DNA of 64,000 nt from Actinomadura madurae. Lineage in GTDB: Bacteria > Actinomycetota > Actinomycetes > Streptosporangiales > Streptosporangiaceae. Below are positions 18,164-27,361 of this stretch, in pieces (positions within the stretch are counted from its first letter, which is position 1; each line of letters starts with the position of its first letter). The position numbers and the translations under genes were made by a program. The stretch is from assembly GCF_900115095.1 (NCBI RefSeq), contig NZ_FOVH01000001.1, positions 620,001 to 684,000 of the forward strand, read 5' to 3'. Below the pieces are notes generated by a model. The model had not been told where the DNA came from. It saw nothing but the letters and a program-made list of their open reading frames with translations, and ran no database searches.

Positions 18164-18796
18164 TTGAGGAAATCCTACGGCAGCGCAGAGAAGCGCAGGC
18201 TCCCGCGCTTTGGCAAGGGGCGTGTCCTGCTGATTCTCGCGGCCGTGGCGGCCGTCGTGGCGGCCTTCGCGGTCGTCATGAATCCGGTCGGCGTGCCAGC
18301 CAGTGGCGCGGCGAACCTTGGCGGCACCGTGAACACCCGATGGGGGAAGCTGAGCACCCTGGACCGGCAGCTGCTGGTCAAGGTGAGGCAGGCCGGCCTG
18401 TGGGAGATTCCCGCAGGTCAGCAGGCTTCACAGCGTGCCTCCAGCCCCCGGGTCAAGGAGGTCGGCGAGATCATCATGCGCCAGCACATGCAGCTGGACG
18501 CCGACACCCGCGCCGAAGCGCAGAAACTCGGCGTCCTTCTTCCCAACGAGCCCAACGGCACCCAGAAGAGCTACCTGAGGGAGATGTCGGGCAAGTACGG
18601 CGCCGATTATGACAAGACGTTCGTGTTGCGTTTGCGTGCCGCTCACGGGCAGGTCTTCACCGTCATCGCCAAGGTGCGCGCGCAGACCGAGAACAGCGAG
18701 ATCCGCGCGTACGCCGAACGGTGCATGAAGTTCGTCAACACGCACATGTCGCTACTGGAGAGCACGGGCCTGGTTCCCAGGCGTGCCCTGCACTGA
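18164..18796 (+). CDS. DUF4142 domain protein, membrane-anchored
   Basis: A 210-residue protein with one N-terminal helix (about 20-41) and an exported helical DUF4142 domain, a four-helix ferritin-like fold of unknown function. Typical elements are LDRQLLVKVRQAGLWE and MRQHMQLDADTRAEAQKLG; HMQLD and NTHMSLL place His on helices where some relatives bind metal, which is only a possibility. The start is a TTG at 18164 with AGGAGG 11 bases upstream; an ATG at 18154 is in another frame. 128 bases separate it from the NuoF-like gene and 32 from the DUF1996 gene, so it may share a transcript with either. Confidence 0.75.
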   Translation: MRKSYGSAEKRRLPRFGKGRVLLILAAVAAVVAAFAVVMNPVGVPASGAANLGGTVNTRWGKLSTLDRQLLVKVRQAGLWEIPAGQQASQRASSPRVKEVGEIIMRQHMQLDADTRAEAQKLGVLLPNEPNGTQKSYLREMSGKYGADYDKTFVLRLRAAHGQVFTVIAKVRAQTENSEIRAYAERCMKFVNTHMSLLESTGLVPRRALH

Positions 18797-18828
18797 CCTA
18801 CACCCCCCGTAAAGGGAGCACTTTTCAC

Positions 18829-20259
18829 ATGATTCGGAAGAAGAAGGCCTTCGCCGCGATGATCCCGGCGCTCGCTCTGGTCGCGACGGCCTGTCAGGAG
18901 AACCCCGGCGCCGCGGCGCAGCAGCCGTACGCCCCCGCGACCACCCAGGCGGCCGGTGCCGCCTACCCGGCCGAGCCCGCCGGCGGCAAGAACGCGGGCG
19001 CCCCCAACCTGCCGGGCGCGGACCCGCAGGACCCGCAGGGCGGGGGCCAGACCAGCGCACCGCCCGCGGGCGGCGGCGGTCAGGGCGGCGACGGCGGCCA
19101 GACGGGCGAGCCCCCGGCGGGCGGCGGCCAGGACGGCGGCCAGAACGGCGGCGGCGAGCAGGAGAGCCCGCCCCCGGCGGGCGGCGACCAGGGCGACGGC
19201 CAGGACGGCGGTCAGGGCGACGGCCAGAACGGCGGCCAGGACGGCGGTCAGGGCGACGGCCAGAACGGTGGTCAGGGCGACGGCCAGGACGGCGGTCAGG
19301 GCGACGGCCAGGACGGCGGGAACGAGGCGCCGCCGATTCCCGAGCTGCGCGCGGACCAGTACGTCAGCATCCGCCAGGCGCCGCGCGTCCGGCAGCCCCG
19401 CCAGAGCCGGCAGGCCTCCACGGGCGTGTTCGCGTCCAACTGCGGCGTGAACGAGGGCCAGGCCCACAGCAACCCCGACAACGTGCTCGCGGCGCCCGGC
19501 GTGGTGAACGGCGCCCACCACATCCACGACTACGTCGGCAACCTCGACACGAACGCCTTCTCGACCGACGAGACCTTCGCCGCGGCGGGGACGACCTGCA
19601 CCAACGGCGACAAGTCGGCCTACTTCTGGCCGGTGATCCGGCTCCGCGACGGCCAGGACGACTCCGACCGCGCCGAGCAGAGCACCGCGGACGGCAACAT
19701 CGGCAGCATCGTCACCCCGTCCAGCGTGAAGCTCCAGTACTTCGGCAACGCGCGCAGCAAGGTGGTCGCGATGCCGCGGTTCATCCGGGTCGCGACCGGT
19801 GACGCCAAGGCCGTGACGAACGGCCTGGCGAACGCGCACGCGAGCTGGACGTGCACGGGCTTCGAGAACCGGGCGTTCACCGACAAGTACCCGCTCTGCC
19901 CCGAGGGCAGCCAGGTCCTGCGCGTGCTGAACTTCCCGAGCTGCTGGGACGGGCAGAACACCGACAGCGCCAACCACCGCGACCACATCAAGTTCACGGA
20001 CCCGCGCACCGGCGCCTGCCCGCAGGGCACCAAGGCGGTCCCGCAGCTGCGGATGACGCTGGCGTACGACGTGCCCGCCGAGCCGCTGAAGTTCGCGCTG
20101 GACAGCTTCCCCGAGTCGGGCCACGACCCGGTGACCGACCACGGCGACCTCATCAACGTGATGGACGAGGCGCTCATGCAGAAGGCCGTCAACGCCATCA
20201 ACCGCGGCGCCGGCACCCGCTCCGGCACCAAGATCAAGCGGCCGCGCTACCGCCGCTGA
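18829..20259 (+). CDS. DUF1996 lipoprotein with Gly/Gln/Asp repeat linker
   Basis: A 476-residue exported protein. The signal peptide ends VATAC with Cys22 as lipidation site. Residues 40-165 are low complexity, mostly repeats of QDGGQGDG, and probably span the cell wall. The C-terminal DUF1996 domain begins with FASNCGVNEG and includes HHIHDYVGN and SAYFWPVIRL; its His and Cys pairs are conserved in the family, whose function is unknown. The ATG has AAAGGGAG about 10 bases upstream. It follows the DUF4142 gene closely and is closed by a perfect hairpin. Confidence 0.8.
   Translation: MIRKKKAFAAMIPALALVATACQENPGAAAQQPYAPATTQAAGAAYPAEPAGGKNAGAPNLPGADPQDPQGGGQTSAPPAGGGGQGGDGGQTGEPPAGGGQDGGQNGGGEQESPPPAGGDQGDGQDGGQGDGQNGGQDGGQGDGQNGGQGDGQDGGQGDGQDGGNEAPPIPELRADQYVSIRQAPRVRQPRQSRQASTGVFASNCGVNEGQAHSNPDNVLAAPGVVNGAHHIHDYVGNLDTNAFSTDETFAAAGTTCTNGDKSAYFWPVIRLRDGQDDSDRAEQSTADGNIGSIVTPSSVKLQYFGNARSKVVAMPRFIRVATGDAKAVTNGLANAHASWTCTGFENRAFTDKYPLCPEGSQVLRVLNFPSCWDGQNTDSANHRDHIKFTDPRTGACPQGTKAVPQLRMTLAYDVPAEPLKFALDSFPESGHDPVTDHGDLINVMDEALMQKAVNAINRGAGTRSGTKIKRPRYRR
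19186..19320 (+). repeat. In-frame tandem repeats coding for QDGGQGDG
   Basis: About five units of 24-30 bases, alternating CAGGACGGCGGT and CAGGGCGACGGC blocks, code for the hydrophilic linker of the DUF1996 lipoprotein. Units differ mostly at silent sites or Asp/Asn. Confidence 0.8.
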
Positions 20260-20277
20260 CCCACCGCACGAGTCCGG

Positions 20278-20310
20278 GACCCGGACGCGCGCCGCGCGCG
20301 CGTCCGGGTC
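20278..20310 (+). terminator. Perfect 15-bp hairpin after the DUF1996 gene
   Basis: Arms 20278-20292 and 20296-20310 are exact reverse complements with a CGC loop, 18 bases after the stop codon. It should end transcription before the SDR gene, whose TACGAT -10-like element follows at about 20320. Confidence 0.75.
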
Positions 20311-20332
20311 TCCGGCGTCCTACGATCGCGGC

Positions 20333-21007
20333 ATGGACATCGTGATCGCGGGCGGGCACGGGCAGATCGCGCTGCGGCTGGCCCGGCTGCTCGCCGCACG
20401 GGGGGACACCGTGCGGAGCCTCATCCGCAATCCCGGCCACGCCGGCGACGTCGAGGACGCCGGGGCCCGGCCGGTCGTGTGCGACCTGGAGTCCGCGGAC
20501 GCGGACACGGTCGCCGGGCACCTGGCCGGCGCCGGCGCGGCCGTGTTCGCCGCGGGCGCGGGGCCCGGCAGCGGCGCGGCGCGCAAGGACACCGTCGACC
20601 GGGCCGCGGCGGTGCTGACGGCGGACGCCGCCGAGCGGGCGGGCGTCCGCGACCTCGTGCAGATCTCCGCGATGGGCGCCGGCGAGCCGCCGGCGCCGGG
20701 CCGCGGCGAGGTCTGGGAGGCCTACATCAGGGCCAAGGGCGAGGCGGAGGACGATCTCCGGCGCCGCACCGCCCTGGAGTGGCTGATCCTGCGCCCGGGC
20801 CGCCTCACCGACGACCCGGGCACCGGCCTGGTGACGCTGGCCGAGCCGCCGATCGGGCACGGCCCGGTCACCCGCGACGACGTGGCGGCGGTCATCGCGG
20901 CGCTGCTCGGCGCCCGCGACGTCCGCCGCCGCACCCTGGACCTGCTGGGCGGCACGACCCCGGTCGCCGAGGCCGTGGCCGCCCTGCGCGGGGGTCAGGC
21001 GGAGTAG
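20333..21007 (+). CDS. NAD(P)-binding SDR-like protein (atypical, YwnB type)
   Basis: A 224-residue Rossmann-fold protein. It starts with VIAGGHGQIALRLARLL, the dinucleotide loop, followed by SLIRNP (possible NADPH preference) and DLVQISAMG. It belongs to the atypical SDRs that lack a clear YxxxK, so it may be a reductase or an NADPH sensor; substrate is unknown. There is no ribosome site; a TACGAT box 7 bases before the ATG suggests a leaderless mRNA. Its last 13 bases overlap the end of fadD on the other strand. Confidence 0.8.
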   Translation: MDIVIAGGHGQIALRLARLLAARGDTVRSLIRNPGHAGDVEDAGARPVVCDLESADADTVAGHLAGAGAAVFAAGAGPGSGAARKDTVDRAAAVLTADAAERAGVRDLVQISAMGAGEPPAPGRGEVWEAYIRAKGEAEDDLRRRTALEWLILRPGRLTDDPGTGLVTLAEPPIGHGPVTRDDVAAVIAALLGARDVRRRTLDLLGGTTPVAEAVAALRGGQAE

Positions 21008-22785
21008 AGCTCCTCGATCTCGTCGGCGAAGTCCTTCAGCACGACGTTGCGCTTCACCTTCAGGCTCGGCGTCATGTGCCCGGCCTCCTCGGTGAAGTCG
21101 ACGCCGAGGACGACGTACTTCTTGATCGCCTCGGCGTGGCTGACGGACAGGTTGGCGTCGGCGACCGCGGCGTCGATCTCGGCGACGAGGTCGGCGTCGC
21201 GGCGGAGCTCGTCCACCGTCATGGCGGCGGGCTTGCCGTGCCGGGCCTTCCACGGCCCGAGCGCCTCCTCGTCCAGGGTGACGAGGGCGCTGATGAACTT
21301 GCGGCCGTCGCCCACGACGAGGCACTGGCTGATCAGCGGGTGCGCGCGGAGCCTGTCCTCGAGCGGGGCGGGCGCGACGTTCTTGCCCGCCGCGGTGACC
21401 AGGATCTCCTTCTTCCGCCCGGTGATCTTCAGGAAGCCGTCGTCGTCCAGGGAGCCGAGGTCGCCGGTGTGGAACCAGCCGTCCTCGATGGCCTCCTTGG
21501 TGGCGGCCTCGTTGTTCCAGTAGCCGCGCAGGACGTTGACGCCCCGGACGAGCACCTCGCCGTCCTCGGCGATGCGCAGGTCGACGCCCGGGATCGGCTG
21601 GCCCACCGTGCCGATCTTGAGGGCGGTGGGCCGGTTGACGCTGGCGGGCGCGGTCGTCTCGGTGAGGCCGTACCCCTCCAGGATCGTGATCCCGACGCCC
21701 CGGAAGAAGTGCCCGAGGCGCTCGCCGAGCGCGGCGCCGCCCGACACCGCGTACTCCACCTTGCCGCCGACGGCCGCGCGGAGCTTGCCGTACACCAGCA
21801 CGTCGAAGACCTTGTGCTTGGCCTTGAGCCCGATCCCCGGCCCGCCGGCGTCCAGCGCCCGGCTGTAGGCCACCGCGGTCTCGGCCGCCGCCTTGAAGAT
21901 CTTGCCCTTGCCGTCCGCGGCGGCCTTCTGCTCGGCGCCGTTGTAGACCTTCTCGAAGACACGCGGGACGGCGAGCAGGAACGTCGGCTGGAAGGACGCG
22001 AGGTCGGGCAGCAGGTTCGGGACGTCGCTGTGCCCGAGGACGATGCCGCCCTCGATGGTGGCGACCTCGATCAGCCGGGCGAAGACGTGCGCGAGCGGCA
22101 GGAACAGCAGCGTGGAGCTGCCCTCCACGGCGACCTCGGCGATCGCGCCTTGCACGGCGTTGCGGGCGGTCGACACGAGGTTCCCGTGCGTGATCTCGCA
22201 GCCCTTGGGGCGCCCGGTGGTGCCGGAGGTGTAGATGAGCGTCGCGACGTCGGACGCGGTGCGGGACTGGCGGCGCTCCTCGATCGCGTCGTCGCCGACG
22301 TCGGCGCCGAGCGCGGTGACCTCGTCCACGGCGCCGGCGTCGATGCCCCACACGTGCGCGAGCGCGGGGAGCTTGTCCCGCAGGCCGTCGACGGTCGCGA
22401 CGTGCTCGGCGGTCTCGGCGAACACGGCCTTGGTCTCGGAGTCGCCGGCGATCCACTCGATCTGCTCGGCGGAGGACGTCTCGTAGATGGGGACGGAGAC
22501 CGCGCCCGCCGCCCAGATCGCGTAGTCGAGGACCGTCCACTCGTACCGGGTCTTCGACAGCAGGCCCACCCGGTCGCCGGGCTCGACGCCGGCGGCGACG
22601 AGCCCCTTGGCGACGCCGGCGGCCTCGGCCGCGAACTCGGCCGCGGTGACGGCGCTCCAGGCGCCGCCGCGGTTGCGGCGCGCCACGATCCTGCCGGGCT
22701 CCTCGGCCGCCCGGGTGAAGGGCGCGTCGGTCAGAGTGGCGGAGTCGGGGACCTCCACCATCGCGGGGACGCTGAACTCGCGCAC
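20995..22785 (-). CDS. fadD15: Long-chain fatty-acid-CoA ligase, FadD15 type
   Basis: A 596-residue adenylate-forming enzyme that activates fatty acids with ATP and CoA. The sequence follows M. tuberculosis FadD15 nearly end to end: REFSVPA start, RYEWTVLDYAIWAAGAVSVP, the P-loop-like YTSGTTGRPKG, GYGLTETT, the GWFHTGDLG motif and the late KEILVTAAGKNVAP lysine region, ending LYSA. The GTG at 22785 has AGGAG six bases upstream; the same frame is open far upstream, but that part is not coding. In M. tuberculosis the gene also sits near pimB'. It probably supplies acyl-CoA for lipids. Confidence 0.95.
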   Translation of the reverse strand: MREFSVPAMVEVPDSATLTDAPFTRAAEEPGRIVARRNRGGAWSAVTAAEFAAEAAGVAKGLVAAGVEPGDRVGLLSKTRYEWTVLDYAIWAAGAVSVPIYETSSAEQIEWIAGDSETKAVFAETAEHVATVDGLRDKLPALAHVWGIDAGAVDEVTALGADVGDDAIEERRQSRTASDVATLIYTSGTTGRPKGCEITHGNLVSTARNAVQGAIAEVAVEGSSTLLFLPLAHVFARLIEVATIEGGIVLGHSDVPNLLPDLASFQPTFLLAVPRVFEKVYNGAEQKAAADGKGKIFKAAAETAVAYSRALDAGGPGIGLKAKHKVFDVLVYGKLRAAVGGKVEYAVSGGAALGERLGHFFRGVGITILEGYGLTETTAPASVNRPTALKIGTVGQPIPGVDLRIAEDGEVLVRGVNVLRGYWNNEAATKEAIEDGWFHTGDLGSLDDDGFLKITGRKKEILVTAAGKNVAPAPLEDRLRAHPLISQCLVVGDGRKFISALVTLDEEALGPWKARHGKPAAMTVDELRRDADLVAEIDAAVADANLSVSHAEAIKKYVVLGVDFTEEAGHMTPSLKVKRNVVLKDFADEIEELYSA

Positions 22786-22990
22786 GGCCCACTCCTGTAG
22801 TCGATCTTCGTGGTCGGCGGGGAAGAACGAAGACTTCTCCGCTGCCGCATGATACCCACGAGTAGGAAGTCCGCCCCCGCAACCGCGGGTTAACGGCACG
22901 GCAAAGACCGGCCGTCGCCCCCTGGCGCGCGCCGCCGGGTCGCCTACGCTTGTGTCCGGTCGCACAACGGACGCCGTTCGGGGGAACGCC

Positions 22991-23686
22991 ATGTCACTGC
23001 TCGAAGTGATCGCGCTGACCGTGGCCGACGCCGGGGCGGCGCGGGACGGCGGCGCCGACCGGATCGAGGTCGTCGCCGACATGGCCGCGGACGGGCTCAC
23101 CCCCGATCCCGACCTCGTCGCGGCGATCCGCGACGCCACGCCCCTGCCGATGCGGGTGATGCTGCGCGCCAACGCGGGGTTCCGCACCACCGGCGCCGAG
23201 CTGGACCGGCTGCGCCGCGCCGCCGCCGGGCTCGCCGAGGCGGGCGCGGACGGGTTCGTGCTCGGCTTCCTCGACTCGGCCGGGCAGGTCGACACCGGCG
23301 CCACGAGCAAGCTCGCCGCCGAGACCGCCCCGCTGCCCTGGACGTTCCACCGGGCGCTGGACCACGCGGCCGACCCCGCCCAGGCGTGGCGGGTCGTCCG
23401 CGACCTCGGCGGCGGCCTCGACACGGTGCTCACGGCCGGGTCGCCGCGCGGGGTGGACGCCGGGGTCGGCGTGCTCGCCCGGCGCGCAGCCGAGGGCCCC
23501 GCCGCGGCCGGGATGATCATGGCGGGCGGCGGGCTGCGCCGCAAGCACGTCGCCCTGCTCGCCGCGGCGGGCGTCACCGCGTTCCACGTGGGCACGGCCG
23601 TGCGCCCGGACGGCGACTGGGAAGCCCCGGTCGACGCCGCCCTGGTGCGGGAGTGGCGCGCGCTCGTGGCGGCGGCCACCGCCTGA
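22991..23686 (+). CDS. cutC: CutC family protein
   Basis: A 231-residue TIM-barrel protein of the CutC family, once linked to copper homeostasis, though that role is disputed. Family features: LLEVIALTVADA start, GGADRIEVVADMAADGLTP, VMLRANAGF, TFHRALD and the phosphate-site-like IMAGGGLRRKHV. An in-frame ATG at 22952 exists; I prefer 22991, which has GGGGGA upstream. It is transcribed away from fadD15. Confidence 0.85.
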   Translation: MSLLEVIALTVADAGAARDGGADRIEVVADMAADGLTPDPDLVAAIRDATPLPMRVMLRANAGFRTTGAELDRLRRAAAGLAEAGADGFVLGFLDSAGQVDTGATSKLAAETAPLPWTFHRALDHAADPAQAWRVVRDLGGGLDTVLTAGSPRGVDAGVGVLARRAAEGPAAAGMIMAGGGLRRKHVALLAAAGVTAFHVGTAVRPDGDWEAPVDAALVREWRALVAAATA

Positions 23687-23769
23687 GCCGCCGCCGCCTG
23701 ATCCAGGCTGAGCCGGCACCGCCTGAGCCGCCCGTTCTTCCGGGCGGTACGCCCTATTACAGTCGGTTC

Positions 23770-24537
23770 ATGAGGATCCATGTGGTGAGCGACGTCCACG
23801 GCCGCGCGGACGCGCTGGCGGGCGCGGCGGACGGCGCGGACGCGCTCATCTGCCTGGGCGACCTGATCCTGTTCGTGGACTACCAGGACCACGGGCAGGG
23901 CATCTTCGCCGACCTGTTCGGCCAGGAGAACGCCGACCGCTTCATCGCGCTGCGGACCGAGAAGCGCTTCGAGGAGGCCCGCGCGTTCTCCAAGGGCCTG
24001 TGGGCCTCGCTCGAAGGCGACGCCTGGCCGCACATCGAACGCGCCGTCGACCGGCAGTACGCGGAGCTGTTCGCGGCCATGCCCACCCCGGCGTACCTGA
24101 CCTACGGCAACGTCGACGTGCCGCGCATGTGGGGCGCGCACCTGCGCGACGGCCACCACGTCCTGGACGGCGAGACCACGGAGATCGGCGGGCTGCGGTT
24201 CGGGTTCGTCGGCGGCGGGCTGCGCACCGAGTACCGCACCCCCTACGAGCTGGACGACGAGACCTACGCCGCCAAGGTCGCCGCCGTCGGCGAGGTGGAC
24301 GTGCTGTGCTGCCACATCCCGCCCGCCGTCCCGGAGCTGCTGTACGACACGGTGGCGCGCCGGTTCGAGCGGGGCAGCGAGGCGATCCTGGACGCCGTCC
24401 ACCGGACGCAGCCGAAGTACATGCTGTTCGGTCACGTCCACCAGCCGCTCGCGAGCCGGATGCGCATCGGCCGCACCGAATGCGTGAACGTCGGCCACTT
24501 CCGCGCGCGCGGAGTGCCGTACGTCCTGACGGTGTGA
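23770..24537 (+). CDS. Metallophosphoesterase
   Basis: A 255-residue calcineurin-like phosphoesterase with a complete dimetal site: DVHGR at residues 8-12, GDL, YGNVD (GNxD), CCHIPP and GHVHQP. It would hydrolyse a phosphoester in the cytoplasm; the substrate cannot be told. The ATG lies right behind a TATTACAGT element, suggesting a near-leaderless mRNA. The conserved neighbourhood (CutC, phosphoesterase, SRPBCC) resembles that of Streptomyces. Confidence 0.85.
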   Translation: MRIHVVSDVHGRADALAGAADGADALICLGDLILFVDYQDHGQGIFADLFGQENADRFIALRTEKRFEEARAFSKGLWASLEGDAWPHIERAVDRQYAELFAAMPTPAYLTYGNVDVPRMWGAHLRDGHHVLDGETTEIGGLRFGFVGGGLRTEYRTPYELDDETYAAKVAAVGEVDVLCCHIPPAVPELLYDTVARRFERGSEAILDAVHRTQPKYMLFGHVHQPLASRMRIGRTECVNVGHFRARGVPYVLTV

Positions 24538-24598
24538 GGATACCTTCGTTACGACATCGGGCCCGCCGGGCCCGTGCGCGAGCCGGAGGGAGACGCAG

Positions 24599-25033
24599 AT
24601 GGCGGACCGCACGAGTTCCTCCATCACGGTCAAGGCGGGGAAGGCCGAGATCATGGCGGTGATCGCCGATCTGGAGGCCTATCCGGGATGGGCGAGCGGC
24701 ATCCGCGAGTTCACCGTGCAGGAGACGGGTGAGGACGGCCGCGCCGTGCGCGCGCGGCTGACGTTCGACGGCGGCCCGTTCAGCGACACCGTCGGGCTCG
24801 CCTACACCTGGGAGGGCGACGACCGGGTGACCTGGGAGCTGGTGGAGCCGGGCACGGTCGTCACCGGCCTGCACGGCACCTACGGCCTCGCGGAGGAGGA
24901 CGGCGTCACCGAGGTGACCTACGAGCTCGCCGTGGACGTCCGCGTCCCCATGATCGGCATGGTGAAGCGCAAGGGCGAGAAGCGGATCATCGACTCCGCC
25001 CTCAAGGGCCTCAAGCGGCACATCGAGGGCTGA
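24599..25033 (+). CDS. SRPBCC family protein (TB16.3/Rv2185c type)
   Basis: A 144-residue START/Bet v1-like protein with a hydrophobic ligand pocket. It aligns along its whole length with mycobacterial TB16.3: EIMAVIADLEAYPGWASGI, TYGLAEEDGVTEVTYELAVD and VPMIGMVKRKGEKR. The ligand, probably a lipid or polyketide-like molecule, is unknown. GGAGGGAG precedes the ATG. As in M. tuberculosis it is close to fadD15 and pimB', hinting at lipid metabolism. Confidence 0.88.
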   Translation: MADRTSSSITVKAGKAEIMAVIADLEAYPGWASGIREFTVQETGEDGRAVRARLTFDGGPFSDTVGLAYTWEGDDRVTWELVEPGTVVTGLHGTYGLAEEDGVTEVTYELAVDVRVPMIGMVKRKGEKRIIDSALKGLKRHIEG

Positions 25034-25105
25034 CCGCCTCACCGGTGCGCGGGCCCGGCACGGAGGCGCTACCGTTCACGCCGAAAACGGATGGAAGATG
25101 GAGCC

Positions 25106-25615
25106 ATGAGCGACCGACCGGGCGACGCCCTCGACGAGGCCGCCAAGCTTTTCGACGCGCTGATCAGGCGGGTGAGCGGAGCCGGCGGCGGGGACGGGCG
25201 GGCGCCGCGGGACGAGCCCGCGGACGACGTGTGGGACCGTGCCACACGCGAGGACTCCGCCGCGCGGACCGGCGAGGAGGCGGCACCGGGGCCGCGCATC
25301 GCCACCGGCGCGCCGGAGTGCCGCGACTGCCCGGTCTGCCGGGCCATCGCGATGAAGCGGGAGTCCGGCGGCGACGTGGCCCGCCACCTGCGGGAGGCCG
25401 GGGAGTCGCTGCTCGCCGCCGCCCTGGACGTGGTGGGCGCGTTCGACCGGACGCGCCCGCGCGGCGGCGGCGCCGGCGCGGCCGGGAACCCGCCTCCGGC
25501 GGACGCGGAGGCGTCGCGGGGCGCGCGGGCGGGTACGTCCGAGCGGTCGGGACGCCCGGAGCCGGGCGATCCGTGGTCGGCCGCCACGGGCGGCGGCCCC
25601 ATCGACATCGGGTAG
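25106..25615 (+). CDS. Small acidic protein with CRxCPxC motif (DUF5304-like)
   Basis: A 169-residue hydrophilic protein. The only recognisable part is the middle: ECRDCPVCRAIAMKRESG followed by DVARHLREAGESLL, a Cys pair/triplet that could bind zinc and a short helix. Similar proteins sit between an SRPBCC gene and glucokinase in Streptomyces (DUF5304, from memory). Flanks are low complexity. ATG 25106 is preferred; an ATG 15 bases upstream is possible. Function unknown. Confidence 0.7.
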   Translation: MSDRPGDALDEAAKLFDALIRRVSGAGGGDGRAPRDEPADDVWDRATREDSAARTGEEAAPGPRIATGAPECRDCPVCRAIAMKRESGGDVARHLREAGESLLAAALDVVGAFDRTRPRGGGAGAAGNPPPADAEASRGARAGTSERSGRPEPGDPWSAATGGGPIDIG

Positions 25616-25669
25616 TGGCTCGTGGTAGCCGCCCCCGGCCGGGGCGGCGCGAGGAGGAGGAAGCGTTAC

Positions 25670-26638
25670 ATGGCCCTGACCATCGGCGTGGATGTGGGCG
25701 GCACGAAGGTGGCCGCCGGGGTCGTCGACGACCGGGGGACGATCCTGGAGAAGGTCCGCCGGCCGACGCCCTCGACGAACCCCAAGGAGACCGCCGAGAC
25801 CATCGCCGAGGTCGTCGACCTGCTGAAGGGCAAGTACGAGGAGGTGTCGGCGGTCGGGCTCGGCACCGCGGGCTTCGTCGACGAGACCCGCTCCACCGTG
25901 CTGTTCGCGCCGAACCTGGCCTGGCGCGACGAGCCGATCAAGGAGAAGGTGGAGAGCCTCGTCGGGCTGCCGGTCGTGGTGGAGAACGACGGCAACGCCA
26001 CCGCGTGGGGCGAGGCCCGGTTCGGCGCGGGCCGGGGCGAGAACTTCCTCGTGCTGGTGGCGCTCGGCACCGGCATCGGCGGCGGCATCATCATCAACGG
26101 CGAGCTGTACCGGGGCCGGTTCGGGATCGGCGCCGAGATGGGCCACTTCCGGGTCGTCCCGGACGGGCGCCGCTGCGGCTGCGGCAACCGCGGGTGCTGG
26201 GAGCAGTACGCCAGCGGCAACGCCCTCGTGCACGAGGCGCGCGACCTGGCGCGGGTGGCGCCCGCGATGGCGGGGCGCCTTCTGGAGCTCGGCGACGGCC
26301 GGCCCGAGGGCATCAGCGGCCCGGAGGTGTCGCAGGCGGCCCGGGAGGGCGACAAGGCGGCGCTGGAGTGCTTCCGGACGATCGCGCACTGGGCGGGCCA
26401 GGGCCTGGCCGACCTCAGCGCGATCCTCGACCCGGGCGCCTTCATCATCGGCGGCGGCCTGTCGGACGCCGGCGACCTGCTGCTCGACCCGATCCGCGCC
26501 GCGTTCGAGGACGCCCTCACCGGCCGCGGCCACCGGCCGCTGCCCGACATCCGCATCGCCGAGCTGGGCTCGGCGGCGGGCATCGTCGGCGCCGCGGACC
26601 TGGCCCGCGTCCGCCCCTTCCGGGACGTGATCGTCTAG
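25670..26638 (+). CDS. glk: ROK-family glucokinase
   Basis: Phosphorylates glucose with ATP in the cytoplasm. The 322-residue protein has the phosphate-1 loop GVDVGGTKVA at residues 6-15, the substrate loop ENDGNATAWGEARFG, the ROK zinc motif CGCGNRGCWEQY and the ATP-site segment DPGAFIIGGGLS. GAGGAGGAGG lies 9 bases before the ATG. In Streptomyces the orthologue GlkA also mediates carbon catabolite repression, so a regulatory role is likely. Two bases separate it from the next gene. Confidence 0.95.
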   Translation: MALTIGVDVGGTKVAAGVVDDRGTILEKVRRPTPSTNPKETAETIAEVVDLLKGKYEEVSAVGLGTAGFVDETRSTVLFAPNLAWRDEPIKEKVESLVGLPVVVENDGNATAWGEARFGAGRGENFLVLVALGTGIGGGIIINGELYRGRFGIGAEMGHFRVVPDGRRCGCGNRGCWEQYASGNALVHEARDLARVAPAMAGRLLELGDGRPEGISGPEVSQAAREGDKAALECFRTIAHWAGQGLADLSAILDPGAFIIGGGLSDAGDLLLDPIRAAFEDALTGRGHRPLPDIRIAELGSAAGIVGAADLARVRPFRDVIV

Positions 26639-26640
26639 GC

Positions 26641-27342
26641 GTGGCGCCCGTCCGCCTGCTGAGCTACAACGTCCGGTCGCTGCGCGACGAACCGGCGGCG
26701 GTGGCCCGCGTCGTCCGCGCGATCGGCCCGGACGTGGTGTGCCTCCAGGAGGTCCCGCGGTTCTGGGGCTGGCGGCTCCAGCGCCGCCGCCTCGCGGACG
26801 CCTGCGGGCTGAGGATCGCGGCCGGGCGGCGGGCCTGCGGGCTCGCCGTCCTGGCCGCGCCGCGCGTCCGGCGCGTCGCCCGCGAGTTCCACCTGCTGAC
26901 CCCGGATCCGGGCCTGCACCGCCGGGCCCTGGCCGTCGCGGTCCTGGAGATCGGCGGGCGCCGGCTCGTCGCCGCGAGCACCCACCTGGACCTGCGGGAC
27001 GGCCCGCGCCTGCGGCACGTCCACGAGATCCTCGCCCATCTGGACCGCGCCCGCGACCGCCACGGCGCCCCGGTGGTCCTCGCGGGCGACGTCAACGAGG
27101 AGCCGGGCGGCGGGTCATGGTCGCGGCTCACCGGGCGTTTCCGGGACGCCTACGCGGTCCGCCCGGCGGGCGAGGAGCTCACCTTCTCCGCACGCGATCC
27201 GCGCCGCCGCATCGACGCGGTCTTCGCCGACCCCGAGGTCGAGGTGATCGGGTGCGGGGTGCCGCCCGGCGGCGACGACTACGTCCTCGCGACCGACCAC
27301 CGGCCCCTGGTGGCGGACCTGCGGATCCCCGGCCCGGACTGA
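26641..27342 (+). CDS. Endonuclease/exonuclease/phosphatase family hydrolase
   Basis: A 233-residue metal-dependent hydrolase of the DNase I-like fold. Motifs: LLSYNVRSL, VCLQEVPRF (catalytic Glu), THLDL, LAGDVNEEP and the final ATDHRPLVADL (Asp-His). Nucleic acid, inositol phosphate or lipid substrates are all possible. There is no signal peptide. The GTG start lies two bases after the glk stop, so it is in the same operon. Confidence 0.82.
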   Translation: MAPVRLLSYNVRSLRDEPAAVARVVRAIGPDVVCLQEVPRFWGWRLQRRRLADACGLRIAAGRRACGLAVLAAPRVRRVAREFHLLTPDPGLHRRALAVAVLEIGGRRLVAASTHLDLRDGPRLRHVHEILAHLDRARDRHGAPVVLAGDVNEEPGGGSWSRLTGRFRDAYAVRPAGEELTFSARDPRRRIDAVFADPEVEVIGCGVPPGGDDYVLATDHRPLVADLRIPGPD

Positions 27343-27361
27343 CCCGCGCCCGGCGCCCGGG

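Noticed and set aside
13935..19320. CRISPR-like arrays at 13.9 and 19.2 kb
   Set aside because: Repeats are in frame, contiguous without spacers and code for low-complexity protein.
22786..24654. Very long minus-strand open frame running upstream of fadD15
   Set aside because: It lies opposite cutC and the phosphoesterase, has no homology and no ribosome site; the GTG at 22785 has one and gives the family length.
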